Both the position numbers and the translations under genes were made by a program. DNA of 64,000 nucleotides from Lonicera japonica (Eukaryota > Streptophyta > Magnoliopsida > Dipsacales > Caprifoliaceae), in assembly GCA_021464415.1 (NCBI GenBank), contig CM038470.1, positions 36,574,099 through 36,638,098 on the forward strand, given 5' to 3'. This document shows positions 1 to 11,636 of this stretch, piece by piece; positions within the stretch are counted from its first letter, which is position 1; each line of letters begins with the position of its first letter. The notes below the pieces were generated by a model that worked only from the letters and a program-made list of their open reading frames with translations, searched no databases and was not told where the DNA came from.

Positions 1-870
1 AAATTAGTAATGTGATGTTTCTTTTTCCTAAAATATAGATATATGAGAATTTTTTTCCTATAATATATAAATATGCCAATTTCTGTATATATATATATAT
101 ATATTATGTTTCTGATATGGACCGAGCCCAACATATTTTTAGGTGTTTTTTACAACGCAAAATTGTCGTAAAAATACTAGGTCTGTACGGACTGGCATGC
201 ACCTGAAATTTTTCGTATATATATATAATTTTTAGTTAACCTACTAATGAAATTTGGGGAAGATGATCTACTAATCTACTAAATTTGAAAACAATTGAGA
301 GGGCAGAATATGTTGTTAATATTACAAAAAAAATTGAAATTTTCTCAATTTTTTTTTTCAGATTTTGCATGGGAAATTTGAGAGGGTTTCTAGATTTTGC
401 ATGTCTAATTCTATGCTAAAAAATCCAGCAAAAAGTTGACCTGTTTTCCCAACTTCTGTTAAAATATTATCATTTTCAATTATGTGATTTTTTTAACTAA
501 ACACACTATGTCGCATATTTTTTTTGTATCAATAATAAATTTATAAGTTTTAATTTACTCCAATACCTAATTTCATAAAAAAAGTTGATAATACGATATA
601 GAATGAAATAAGTACTAATCCTTCATATTTTCCAGAATAGAAAAGGAAAGAAAATGAAAAACCGAAAAACAAAATGGCGCCTTATTTGTATTCCGGCGCA
701 TCATTTGTTCTTTTAGAAAATGGTTCTGAAAACATAAACAAATAGGTGCCTTTGTAATTAACCTATAATAATTAACCTATCATAATATTGGCATGCATCA
801 AATCATATCAAATATATGTTGATCATTGTCACAAATTAATACGCAGAAATAATAAATAAAAATAATTTAA
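1..870 (+). repeat. Duplicated block A, copy 1
   Basis: This stretch has no gene. It aligns by eye with 2848-5600. The first 50 bases match the region from 2848, the text around 360-600 matches 3700-3930, and 681-770 matches 5361-5470 after a transposon in the second copy is skipped. The short motif around 790-830 (catgcatcaaatcatatc) recurs in copies near 5520, 7790 and 14855. I read it as the most distal member of a decayed direct-repeat series. Divergence was not computed. Confidence 0.75.
86..227. mobile_element. Short (TA)n-flanked palindromic element
   Basis: A (TA)n tract at 86-105 and another at 215-227 bracket about 110 bases. The core holds a stem motif, tttttacaacgc...gtcgtaaaaa, which is closely matched at 2960-2985. 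The same kind of element sits at the equivalent place in block A copy 2 (2916-3069), so it was probably present before the block duplicated. No coding capacity. Confidence 0.45.
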
Positions 871-872
871 AA

Positions 873-1065
873 ATTAAAGTTCTGTTTGATAATGATATAA
901 AAATATGTAATGTGTATAAGAAATTGAAACATGTGAGTAGACGCTCTCCCTCTTATGCTTTTTTTTTTTTATATATATAAGTATATGTCTTCCATCCTAC
1001 ATTATTTTTTTGTGAAAAATTTAAGAAAATTTTTCTATAGAAAAGCCCAAAAAATAAGAAGACAT
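873..1065. mobile_element. Truncated hAT-type MITE
   Basis: The left part resembles the 300-bp MITE family seen whole at 18224-18527. It opens with a TIR-like gttctgtttgataat and carries the conserved interior text about a plain A/T foldback. The right TIR is missing or unrecognisable. Non-coding. Confidence 0.4.
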
Positions 1066-1072
1066 GTCACCC

Positions 1073-1134
1073 TATAATAATATTATATTATTATATAATA
1101 TAATATTATATTATTATATAATATAATATTATGG
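1073..1134. repeat. AT-only 23-bp tandem repeat
   Basis: A 23-bp A/T-only unit is repeated about 2.4 times and is itself largely self-complementary. This is low-complexity DNA that could form cruciforms. Confidence 0.7.
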
Positions 1135-1282
1135 CTTGGACCATGATAAATGGGCTGGATTTAAACGTGCTAGTTGGTCTGAACTATAAATATAAAGGTT
1201 GACTAGAAAAATTGGGCGGAGCTCAGGCGTTCCTGGCTCAGGCCCAATTCGACCCGGTATGTGTGAAAATAATTAAATTGTT

Positions 1283-1615
1283 AGACTTTGTTTGATAATA
1301 ATATATATATATAAAAAAAAAATAAAAAAAATAAAAAAAATAAAAAAACTAATTTAAGTGAAAAGATGAAAAATAAGTTTAAAAGTGTGGTGAGATGATT
1401 TCCATGTCATGCTCATTTTTGCGAGTAATATGTCTTCTATCATCTTTTATGTTTTGTGAAAAAAAATTCTTTACCACCGCACAAAAGAAAAAAATTCCAT
1501 GGAAGAATTCAAAAAGCAAAAGTTTCTCACCACATCCCTTAACTTATTTTCCGACTTCATACAAAAATACGTTATTTTTCCTACTATTTTCCATCTTGTT
1601 ATTAAACGAAGTGTA
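1283..1615. mobile_element. hAT-type MITE, ~330 bp
   Basis: It begins with agactttgtttgataata and ends with ttattaaacgaagtgt, which are inverted relatives of one another. They match the family terminus ggctccgtttgataac seen at 43851. The interior is a long imperfect foldback shared with the other family copies. The only reading frame over it (1395-1616) is low-complexity, so I do not call a gene. Target duplication is unclear. Confidence 0.6.
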
Positions 1616-1619
1616 AGAC

Positions 1620-2847
1620 TAAAGTTTATTTGATATGTTTAACTCTCGTAAATATAGTCAGTAAATATTTTTTTTAAATTCAAAATGATAAAATATATGA
1701 ACTAAAAAATAATGATATATTATTTTGGAAAGGTGTAACAAAAAATGCAGACTATGTTACATTCAAAAACAAAAAAAATTACATGTTTACCAAACTTCAG
1801 TAATTAACTAAACACTCCATTTTGCTTCTAATATATTTGCAACTAAAATCCCACTAAAAAAATTTCAAATGAATTACCACAACTTACCACTCATAAATAT
1901 AAGCTGCTATTTTTCGTCTCTCCTTTCAATTTATCAGGTATTGTCAATGCTAAATGGCACGGCGATATGAAAATATTAATATATTAAAAATAATGAGATT
2001 GAAAGAAAATACCCAATATTTAAAGAGCATGCAACCCAAAAGATATACTCAACCGCACCAGAAGTGGTTTTTAATTAAAAAAATTGAATCTACTATCCAA
2101 AAGATATACTTAACCGTACTAGAATGAGGTGGTTTTTAATTAAAAAACTCAAATATGCTATTATTTATGATATGCTTAAATTCGAACCCGTTTCACTATC
2201 TCATAAAAATTGGGTTGACCCATTTTGTCAACCCTAATCATTCACGAATATATACAAAAATAAATATTTAAAAAAATTAATGTACCCTATCATAAACAAA
2301 TGTTACCAATATTTAATGTACTCTATTATGAACAGATGTGGCCAATATTTGAAAAATAAAAAAAATAATGTACCCTATTATAAACGGATGTTACATTGGT
2401 AGTGACGTTGGTTTGCAAAAGTAGTGTGCTTTTTTTAAATAAATCAATAAAAAATGATTTACCCTATTATTATAATACCAATAGTAGTAACATTGATTTA
2501 CAAAAGTAATATGCTTTTTTTTTAAAAAAAAAGAATAAAAATTATTTAGTAGCGTTTCTTGAATTTTTTACTTTACACATATCTTTATAGTCATAATAGA
2601 TCTTATTTTATAGGTTGATAAGTAAATTTTAAATATGAAAATTTTAATAATTTCTTATTTTTGCATTTTAATTAATGTACTTTAAATTTTAAAAAGAAGT
2701 TGATAAGCGAGAGAAGTGATAGTAGATCGGTAGAATAAGAGAGAGAGAGAGAGAATGTTGACTTCATTGATTTGATGCTTTGAAAAAACATTTAATGCCC
2801 AAAATTTATCTTATTTATTTTAACTAAACGTGGACTATTAATTTGAT
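1620..2847. other. Intergenic stretch without a gene
   Basis: This is AT-rich DNA without a supported reading frame. It holds a 61-bp tandem repeat (copies from 2036 and 2097, both starting ccaaaagatatact), several loose copies of a motif of the type aatgtaccctattataaac between 2280 and 2470, and a short (GA)n at about 2742-2755. Confidence 0.6.
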
Positions 2848-2915
2848 AAATTAGTGATTTAATATTTCTTTTTCGTATAATATAGATATATGTGAATTTT
2901 TGGATACATATATAT

Positions 2916-3069
2916 AGGGAAAATTTCAAGTAAGGACCAGACCTTACGAATTAGTCCTTTTTACGACGCAAAAGCGTCGTAAAACCACACCCCCATGTGT
3001 TTTACGACACAAAAGTGTCGTAAAAAACCCCAATATGTAAGGTCTGGACCTTACCAGAAATGCTCTGCA
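2916..3069. mobile_element. (TA)n-flanked element with 30-bp TIRs
   Basis: (TA)n tracts bound it on both sides. The left end (agggaaaatttcaagtaagg) and right end (ggaccttaccagaaatgctc) are inverted repeats over about 30 bases. Inside are nested hairpins of the type acgacgcaaaagcgtcgt. It corresponds to the element at 86-227. Confidence 0.6.
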
Positions 3070-3077
3070 TATATATA

Positions 3078-3460
3078 CAGTCCCCTTCTATTAAGGACCG
3101 TCCTTAAGTTAGCTAACTTAAGGACCATCTATTTTAAGTGATAAATAGATGATTTTTTTCGTGAAACTTGGCGAGAATGACCTCTATAACAAGTTGATCA
3201 TCTCCACCAAATTTCATCAAAAAAATCAAATGGGAAGTGAGTTAGCTAAAAATCTAAAATTTCAACATCTAGAAACGTGCATATATCTCAATTTTTCAGT
3301 TAACCCACTTTTCGATTGATTTTTTTTATGGTGTAGATAATCTAATCATTATAGAGATAATCTCTAACAAAATTCATGAAAAAATTCATCCGTTTACCTC
3401 CTCGAAGAGGACAGTCCTTAAGTTAGTTAACTTAAGGACGGTCCTTAAGAGAAGGCTCTA
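3078..3460. mobile_element. (TA)n-flanked foldback MITE
   Basis: About 383 bp lie between two (TA)n tracts. The terminal inverted repeats are about 50 bp. Each contains its own 22-bp palindrome: at 3102-3123 (CCTTAAGTTAG followed by its exact reverse complement) and at 3416-3437 (near-perfect). Block A copy 1 lacks it, so it inserted after that duplication. Plant MITEs that prefer (TA)n sites (Micron-like) behave this way; the assignment to a class is inference. Confidence 0.7.
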
Positions 3461-4011
3461 ATATATATATATATATATATATCTAATTTTGAATTATCCC
3501 ACTTTCTAATTGAATTTTTTGATGCATCTTCACCAAATTTTAAAAAGAAGAAAAAAATTCAATTTTTTGCTCCCTCAAACCTAAATTTGATTGATTCTTA
3601 AATTTTTTCCTTACTTAAAATTCTCCTAGCGTGTGAGTATATATATATAAGCTTGAAAACAAATGAAAGCACAGAGCATGTTGTTAATACTGTATTTCCA
3701 GATTTTGCATGGAAATTTTCTAACTCTATTTTAAAAAATCCCGTAAAAAATTGACCTGTTTTTTCAACTTCTAATAAAATTACTATCATTTCAATTATGT
3801 CATTTTTTTTAACTAAACAAACTATTTTACAAATTTTTTTGTATCAATAATAAATTCATAAGTTTTAATTTACTCCAATATCTAATACCACATAAAAGTT
3901 GATAATACATTAATATGGGATGAAATAAGTATATCAACTAATTTCTTCATATTTTCTAGAATAGAAAGGCAAGAAAATGGAAAACTGAAAAAGAAAAAGG
4001 CTCCTTATTTA

Positions 4012-5360
4012 TTGGGGTGTTCATCCGATCCGATCCGATCATTTTAAACCATTCGCATCCGATCCGATGTCGGTTTTAGGTTTTGGCATCCAATCCAATC
4101 CAATTAAATGTTAGATTAGATCGGTTTCGATCAGGTCCGATTAGAAGTTTAAAATAAGATATATTATATTCTTGAAATGTTTAATTCTAATGTGAAACAA
4201 GACGTAAACTACTTGTAAATTAAATATAAACCATTATAAATAAAGTTCAAGTGTTCAACCAAATAGCTTCAAGTTAAAATGTCTACTATCTAATCAAAAC
4301 TACATAATTAAACCAAGTGACATACCATACATGATTAAACTAAATATTAAATAACAAACTAAGATTAAATGATCGAACAAAAGAGCAGAGATTTTAAATC
4401 TACAAAGTTTCAAGCCTTCAACTCTTCAAGTCATCCATTTTCCATCTAGGCATTTAATCAACGCTTATGACTATCGAAGTTGGAGAATCTAAAACTTCTG
4501 TGTAAAGGCATATTACCAAAAGAGAAAAAGAAAAGAAGGAACAAAGTATAAGTTAGTTAACAAAAAAAATATAATCATTTTATTAGATAACAAATATATG
4601 AACTAGGAAATAAGACAATAATATTACCATTCTCAATTTCCTCAATCTTATCCATTGACTCACGAAGATCAATAATTGGTAAAGTCTAAATCCAATTTTG
4701 TGTGCAAATAAGTGCCTCAAATGGAGCTGTGATAACTTGTGATAATACACGTTCAGGCATAAAATTCCTAAATATAAATAAAGAAATAGACATATAAGAT
4801 TAAATGCAATAAGAAATAACTATTATATGTTCTTCCTTTATTCGTTTATGATACACTATGCGTAGAGAAGGAGGCGTGGAGGAGGAGACTCATTGTGGAG
4901 AAGGAGATGCGGCCTCGCTGTGGAAGAAAGTCAGAGACACGAAGGAGTATGGAAGGAAGAAGATATGTGCAACGCAACTTCTCAAGTCTCAACCTAAGTT
5001 TTTTATTATTATTATTTATGGATGTGATGTAATGAGAAAGAAAAGAAAATGAGGCTGATAAGCTCGTCTGATTGTTCAATCCTATTTGTTTAAGGTTTTT
5101 ATTATTTCAATTAAAGTCCCTTATCTTATGAATATTTCAAAGTGAACTCTTGTATATATTATATTATGCCACCAATGAGGGAGAGACATATGGCAACTCT
5201 AATAATGGATTGGATCGGTTCCTAGAGCATATCAAACCGAAACCAATCCAATTTTCTCAGTTTTCAAATTTTGCATCCGATTCAATCCTCCTTAAAATCC
5301 AGGAAAAATGGATTGGATTTGATCGGTTCCTCGGTTTGGATTGGATTCTGGACACCCCTA
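4012..5360. mobile_element. Non-autonomous hAT element, 1.35 kb
   Basis: Termini are TTGGGGTGTTCATCC on the left and GGACACCCCTA on the right, which are inverted relatives. The 8-bp flanks are CTTATTTA (4004-4011) and CTTATTTG (5361-5368). Block A copy 1 has the unoccupied site CTTATTTG at 681-688. Subterminal regions are rich in ccgatccgatc and caatccaatcc repeats, typical of this hAT group. I see no transposase motif; the small frames at 4846-5079 are not convincing as genes. Confidence 0.85.
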
Positions 5361-5615
5361 CTTATTTGTATTTCATACCCTTTATAAAAGTAATAGTAGA
5401 AGCATCATTTGTTCTTTTAGAAAATGGTTCCAAAACATAAACATGTAGGTGCCTTTGTAATTAACCTATAATAAATTTGTGGTCAAAGCTTTTTAATACT
5501 TGAAATCATAATGTTGTCATGCATCAAATCATATCAAATATATGTTGATCATTGTCACAAATTAATTGCAATAATACTATACACAGAAAGAATAAATAAA
5601 AACAATTGAAAATTA

Positions 5616-5903
5616 AAATTTGGTTTGATAATGACGTGTAAAATGATAAAAAAAAATATTTGATTTGAATAAGAAGTTGAAAAATAAGTTGTGATATGTA
5701 ATGAGATACTTTTCATCTCATACTCTTTTTTATGAATATATGTCCTTCATCCTAGCCTTTATTATTTTTTGTGAAAAATTTAAGAATTTTTTTCTATGAA
5801 AAACTCCAAAAAGTAAGAAAACATCATGTCTCAACTTTTTTACCAACTTTTCACAAAAATCAATTGTTTTTGTTTTAATTTTTTATTTTGTTATCAAACG
5901 GAT
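5616..5903. mobile_element. hAT-type MITE, ~290 bp
   Basis: Left end tggtttgataatgac and right end gttatcaaacggatc are inverted relatives. The foldback interior (…aagttgaaaaataagttg… and …accaacttttcacaaaaat…) is shared with the copies at 1283, 18224 and 43851. Confidence 0.65.
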
Positions 5904-5959
5904 CGATCCTTCAGTTTAATAACTAGATTACGACTATTAATTATGATAGCAAAATTAAT

Positions 5960-6240
5960 AGATTTGTGTGAGAAGAAAACAAGTTGAAGGATGTGGCCAG
6001 TGAGATGTTCTCCCTTCCATGTTGATCATTTTTATGAATATATGTCATCTATCTTCTTTTGTTGAAATTTTTTTTTCCATTACCACCCAAAGAAATTTTG
6101 TCATGGAAAAATAAAAAATAAAATAAAATAAAAATAAAAAGAACATCTCATCTCAGCTCACCTTATCTCTTAACTTATTTTCCAATTTCTGACAAAAATG
6201 CATTATTTTTTAACATTTTCCATCTTGTTATTAAATAAAG
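5960..6240. mobile_element. hAT-type MITE, degraded
   Basis: This stretch carries the interior of the same MITE family (gaggatgtg-like text, atatgtcatctatc, then the complementary arm ending ccatcttgttattaaat). The left TIR is eroded. It lies in tandem with the previous element. Confidence 0.5.
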
Positions 6241-6244
6241 ACAA

Positions 6245-7395
6245 CGTGTATTTGATCACAAAAATGGAAAATGCATAATTAAAAATAACTAGGACCAACG
6301 ATTTAATAATCAATTAGTTTCTCAAATTTTCATTCAATCCATTTCTTAGGCGATAAGTAAGATAAAAAAATCCTAAACATAAAAAATAAAATTTAAAGTA
6401 GAAAAATATAAGGTCAAATCCTCATATTTTCTAAACTTCTAATAAATAAATAAATAATTTCTTATTTATTTGAAACCAACATTCAAACCATTCAAATCTT
6501 CGTATTTTTTAATTTCTTACACAAATCAATCGTTTTTCTTATAATTTTTGATATCGTTATTAAACGGAATCTAAGTTTCACATTTTTTTTCTCTTTCTTA
6601 CTTTCTCTCTCATTGCAATGTTGATGAGTATGTTTAGCACTAAGGAATGTTCACGGTACACCAGTTAATTAAACATGAGTAGGTTTAGCACCATTCATTA
6701 AATTAATTTTTTTTTGCACATGAGATGCATGTGTTGTTTGAATATGAGTAATTAAAAAATTAAAATAAAATGATAAGCAGTAGTGTAGTGTAACAATGAA
6801 GAGATTTGTTCAAATCCCACTACTTACACTATAGTACAAATATTTTATGTGAGATTAAAGTATGCAAGGGTAAAATTGGGATTTTAAAAATTAAAATTAT
6901 ATATATATGTATGGAATTCTATAAATAAAAACTGATATATATATATATATGTATGTATGTAGGGGCAGGTGCAAGTTACACCTGACCGGGTGTAAAACTT
7001 TTACACCCACGAATAATTTTCTCTAAATTTCATAATTTATCAATCCAACCGTTAAATTAATTAATTATAATATCTCAAAGATGCTTGCAAAAAAAATAGA
7101 GTAATCAGAGATGCACAAGTTCATTATCATAATCATGTGAAAGTAAAAGTAAGTGCTGTGATTATATTGTAACCAAAAAAGTGTAGCGATTATATAGTTA
7201 CAAATGTCGGATTAATTTGAAACTTTGCATGCTTGATAAAAACAATAAAAATACTTTATTTAACGGTGAAATTGATAAATTATTAATCTGAGAAAAAATT
7301 ATAAAGATATGTAAAACTTTTTAATCTTATACCTATATAACATCAACCTATTCCAAATATGTATATCTATATGTATAAATCAAAGAAGTAAAATG
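6245..7395. other. Intergenic stretch without a gene
   Basis: No supported gene. A (TA)n tract at about 6930-6950 is followed by a transposon-like start, taggggcaggtgcaagttac, at 6960, whose right end I could not fix. The rest is AT-rich spacer. Confidence 0.5.
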
Positions 7396-7399
7396 TATT

Positions 7400-8480
7400 A
7401 ACCAAAAATTTAAAAAGTTAGCTAAATCATCCTCTTTTACTATGAGCTACTAAAACCAGTTAAAAATCGTTTCATATCCGTTACTAAACCTTTTACATAA
7501 GATGAAAAAATTTAATACATTTTTTCTATTATAAATAAATTCATTGCTTTTAATTTACTCCAATATCTCATATAATATAAAAGTTGGTTAGTATAGTATA
7601 GGATGAAATAACTATATAATTCTTTATATTTTTTGAAATAGAAATTCTAAATCATAATCATTTGTATTTTATTGATATTATTCTATAACGTAATTAAATA
7701 TAGGTGCCGATAAACTAAATTACATTCATTGGCAAAGCATTTTAATGGTAAGGAATCATGAAATTGGCAACTTTCAAGTCACAATAATGACATGCATCAA
7801 ATAATATCAAATATATGTTATAGTGATGCTTAATCATGACAAATTAATTAGAATAAGGACAAAAATTATTTATAATTTTTATCAAATGTACTACGTGAAT
7901 TGTACTTTAATTCAATTTAAAAGTGTAATTCATATAATAAATATCCATAAAAATATGTGATAAAAATATCCAATAAATATATTATTACTCTTAAAATAAT
8001 GAAGCCCCCGGCCAATTCCTTGACCACTCTACTCTCAATTATTGTTGCCATTTATTTCCATTAATGGATTTTGTTAAACTATAAATTTTTATGAAAAATA
8101 AATACTAGAAAAGGTATAACGAAAATAGAATACCATTTCAATAATTATTGAAATGGATTCATCATTTCTATATTATACTTTTTATCGTCAAATTAAATTC
8201 TCACGTTTTTTTTCATGAAATCCCAAAACAATAACTATTTCTTTTTTTTTAATACAATCGATGTACAAAATCCGATAACAATAAAAAATTAAATTAAATT
8301 ACATACTTTACTTTTGGTTAAGTAGTTGAAACTGCTTTCTTAAATAAAATAAAATAAAAAAGATATATTCAGTAAAAATGCACCCAAATCATTAGTAAAT
8401 AGGGACTCGTGCGGCTATATGTCGCCATCTACCAATCCCACAATAGTTTGTCCTTTACTTAACTCTTATTAATTGGTCAC
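7400..8480 (+). repeat. Duplicated block A, copy 3
   Basis: The region 7440-7670 matches 14460-14690 almost word for word (caatatctcatataatataaaag, gaatgaaataactatataatt and so on). The match continues through the motif tttggttaagtagttgaa at about 8315 (15684 in the other copy) to ctaccaatcccacaat at 8431 (20571 in the other copy). With the flank described at 9640-10130 it forms a long duplication of 14440-22790. Confidence 0.8.
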
Positions 8481-8669
8481 GCAATTAAAATAATAAATAA
8501 AAATTACTTATATATTTTTATTATTTTTAATGTATTAATCGAACAGAGTAAAGAATTCTGTTAATTCTTATTTAATGAGAGTCGATAAATCTATATTTAT
8601 ACACACATCTATCTGGCATTTTGTTTCTAAATTCATCCAATCACAACTCTCAATTCAATATAAGCTAGC

Positions 8670-9075
8670 TGTCAGGAATTGGTAAATTCCTCACCTAATT
8701 ATGTAATTTTTAGATGGTTTGATTTGTAAAAGTTGGAGAAAAGGAACATAAACAGAATTTTTAGAGACGAAGAAGAGAAATTGGGGAGAATAAGATAGAG
8801 TTTAGAGGGGTAAGAAGAGATCTAGAAAAGAGTTTAGAGGGAAGAAGAAGAAGAAAACGTAGAGAGAGATAGAAACAAAAGTCTAGAGAGAAACAAAAAA
8901 ATTTATATCATTTTTGCATGGTCTCAACACAATGCATTATCCTTCATTTATAATAATTAGCCACATGGATGACCCCCCGCCCTTACATTACAGCTCTCAC
9001 ACACTTCTCACACTCACACATTCCTCACATTCACACTACTAACGGTTATCAAGGCTAAACAGCCCATTCATGACA
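8670..9075. mobile_element. Solo LTR of a retrotransposon
   Basis: This 406-bp unit begins TGTCAGGAATT and ends TTCATGACA, so it has inverted TGTCA/TGACA ends. It is flanked on both sides by the identical 5-bp target duplication CTAGC (8665-8669 and 9076-9080). There is no internal coding region or second LTR, so it is a solo LTR left by recombination. The matching site in the duplicate copy (around 21720-21750, with tctcaattcatgtaa) is not interrupted by it, so it inserted after the duplication. Copia versus gypsy origin cannot be told. Confidence 0.8.
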
Positions 9076-9119
9076 CTAGCTAGCACCTAAGCACGTTAGT
9101 GCACTATTCATGTTGGACT

Positions 9120-9310
9120 AGACATGTCAATGGATTGGATTTCAATTAAAATATAATTCAAATTTGATGTATTTTTATCGGATATGGATTTGGAATTAGA
9201 ATTTCAATCTGATAGTCCAATTACAATCCGAATCTGATGATCTGATGTAGCAAATATGGATTTAGGTATATCCGATCCGATTTGATATTATATAATATAT
9301 TTGATATGTG
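9120..9310. mobile_element. hAT terminal fragment
   Basis: Starting from tagacatgtcaatgg, the text is dense in ggattggat, atccgat and aatccgaat repeats, as in the ends of the hAT element at 4012-5360. A matching opposite end was not found, so it is probably truncated. Confidence 0.4.
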
Positions 9311-9639
9311 TATATATATTACGTATGTAAATCAAGTTAAGTGGAATTGCTATTGGAGGTTTGGAGCACTCATTTGTTTTCTATTGTTCAAGCTAATGTT
9401 AAGCTCTTTTTTGTTTGTTTTTTTTGGAATTATATAAATGAATATTTTCTTCATTCCATTATATTATTTGTTGCTGAAAGTTATTATCTAATTTATTTTT
9501 TATAGTTAAAAAATAAATTAGATAATATATATATATATATGGTTTTTGAAAAAGAGAAATCATTTAAATATTGAAATATACAGGGAGAATAACTTATAAA
9601 TCTTAGTAAGTATAAAAATGTCTTTTAAATAACTAAGAT

Positions 9640-10130
9640 ATGAAACAAAAATTAAAAAATTGAATTTGACACGAGTTAGACGTGACTATAAACCTCAATC
9701 GTACTCACTCCAAAACATTCTACACCCTTTTCCCCACAACCTCTGTTTGTCGAGTCTTCCTTCCTCTTCCTTCCTTTCTTTCTTTCTCTCTTTTTCTTTT
9801 TTTTTTTCATTATTATTTTTTTTTTGAACATTTTACAAAAATTAATAATTTTAACGTAATCAAATTATGTACGGTTAATATCGAGACACTACTAACCAAT
9901 TTTTTGGACAATTCTCACCCGCCCTTTATTTAATGGCATAGTCATATTTTTTATTTTATTTTTCATTATTACTATTAATACAATATATTATACGTAAGAA
10001 TTTCCTTTTTATCTTCTCATCCTATTTAAAAAATACAAAATCGTCAAAAATGTCACACATTTTTTATTTGTAGGTTAATTTAAATTTACATCATCATACT
10101 CAATTCTTGTCATACAGTTTACCCAAGCTT
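9640..10130 (+). repeat. Copy of the kinase 3' flank
   Basis: The region matches 22080-22720, which lies directly downstream of the kinase stop codon. Shared text includes cctctgtttgtcgagtcttcc / cctgtctttatcaagtcttca, gaacattttacaaaaat, and aaatacaaaatcgtcaaaaatg / aaatacgaaatcgtcgaagaa. Similarity stops about 70 bases before the point where the kinase stop codon would be. No kinase-like reading frame follows. Confidence 0.75.
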
Positions 10131-10529
10131 AATACCTTTAAAAATGTTGGATCAAATGGTAAGATTAAATTTTGTAGGAGTGTTCAAGTTCTATTCGGTT
10201 AATATATATTATTTTAAAAATAAAAATAATAATATATATTAGCTATAAATTAAAAATTATCTTTATAGAAAAAAATAAAAAATATTTTACTACATTCTTC
10301 GATTCATTTTTGTCAACCTTTGACAAGAATTAATTATTTTTGTCATTTTGTAATAATTAGATGTATTTTTCATATTTTAATTAAAAATACTCTTAAATAT
10401 TTATTAAGTGTAATATAGTATCATACGATACTAAGATAAAAAAAAACTCTTAAATAATTATTAATTAAAATGTTGCATTACAAACGATATTAACAAATCT
10501 AGAGGAGTTTATTCTATCCAAAAGAAGAA

Positions 10530-10860
10530 AGTCATCTAAATTTGTATGTATCCATAATAAATTTATAAATTTTAATTTACGTACTCCAATACCCCATTTC
10601 AAGATTAATCTTGAATATTCTAATTATAGTAGAAATAAAGGATGATAAAAAACTAAAAAAAAAGGTTGGCTAATTTATTTGCATATTCCCTCATGAAAAT
10701 ACTAGTAAAAGAATTTATGCTCTTTTAGAAAATGGTTCTAAAACATAAATATGCGGTGCCTTTGTTTTATTCGCAAAGCTTTTTAGTGATATGGATCACA
10801 AAATTATGTTATAGTCACGGTCACAAATTAATTGCGATAATACTAGAAATACAAAGAATA
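10530..10860 (+). repeat. Duplicated block A, copy 4 (partial)
   Basis: This is a partial copy with the text gctcttttagaaaatggttct and gtcacaaattaattgcgataa found in copies 1, 2 and 5. It carries no gene. Confidence 0.65.
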
Positions 10861-10951
10861 AAAAAAAATTACAACATTAAGGGTAGATAAGTACCTTTGA
10901 TTGCAAATATAAAAAATGCATGATTAAGAAATAATTAATAGATATGAACAA

Positions 10952-11335
10952 AGTTTGGGGTTATTTGTTTTGTCCATTTAAATCTGAAAATTTTGGTTTC
11001 AAAGTTGTTTGTTTGCAAAAAATATTAAGTGGTTTGTCACTTGAAATTGAAAATTTGCATCAAAAATTTTAAGTGACAAATTAGTCACTTAAATCTGAAA
11101 ACTTAAAATATCTTATTGTAAAATACTTATTTTACCCTCTTTAACACCCTCAAAACACCCTCATGTGATCTAAATAAACTAATAAGGGAAAAATTGTCAT
11201 ATTAAAAAAACTCAATTTTTAGATGTGTTATATTCAAACAAACAACATTTTTTCAGATACAATTTTCAAAATTAAATAAAAAGTTTTTTCAGTTTAAATT
11301 TTCAGTAGTTGTTTTATCAAATGTCACCTTAGAAA
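10952..11335. mobile_element. MITE with TIRs, ~380 bp
   Basis: Left end ggggttatttgttttgtcc and right end gttttatcaaatgtcacctt are inverted relatives. The interior folds back through repeated copies of tcacttaaatctgaaaa. Target duplication is not clear. It is of the same style as 50697-51066 (ggtggtgtttgttttt). Confidence 0.5.
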
Positions 11336-11636
11336 ATGAGTTGAGATGTAGTGATCAATTTATTCTCTCCCTACACCCCTCTCTGTATAACACGTGCGCA
11401 TGCTAGACCCTTTTATTTTATTTTAATTTAATTTCTGAGTACATATTTTAAAATTCATAATTATTTTATTTTGTAGGACATCTTGGTGTTAGCTTTAATT
11501 TTTGTTAAATAAGTAACCAACTACAAAATCAAATTTTATTTAAAAATGAAAATTTCTAAAATATAAACCTTATAATATTCCATTAAAAAAAGTTTATTTT
11601 TCTTTTCTTATTTTGGCTTACAAATTTTTTTAAATT

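Larger units (their letters stand above)
2848..5600 (+). repeat. Duplicated block A, copy 2
   Basis: This is the second copy of the block at 1-870. It is expanded by two insertions that copy 1 lacks: a palindromic element at 3078-3460 and a hAT element at 4012-5360. The flanks either side of the hAT element rejoin into text that is continuous in copy 1 around 681-688. No gene. Confidence 0.75.
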
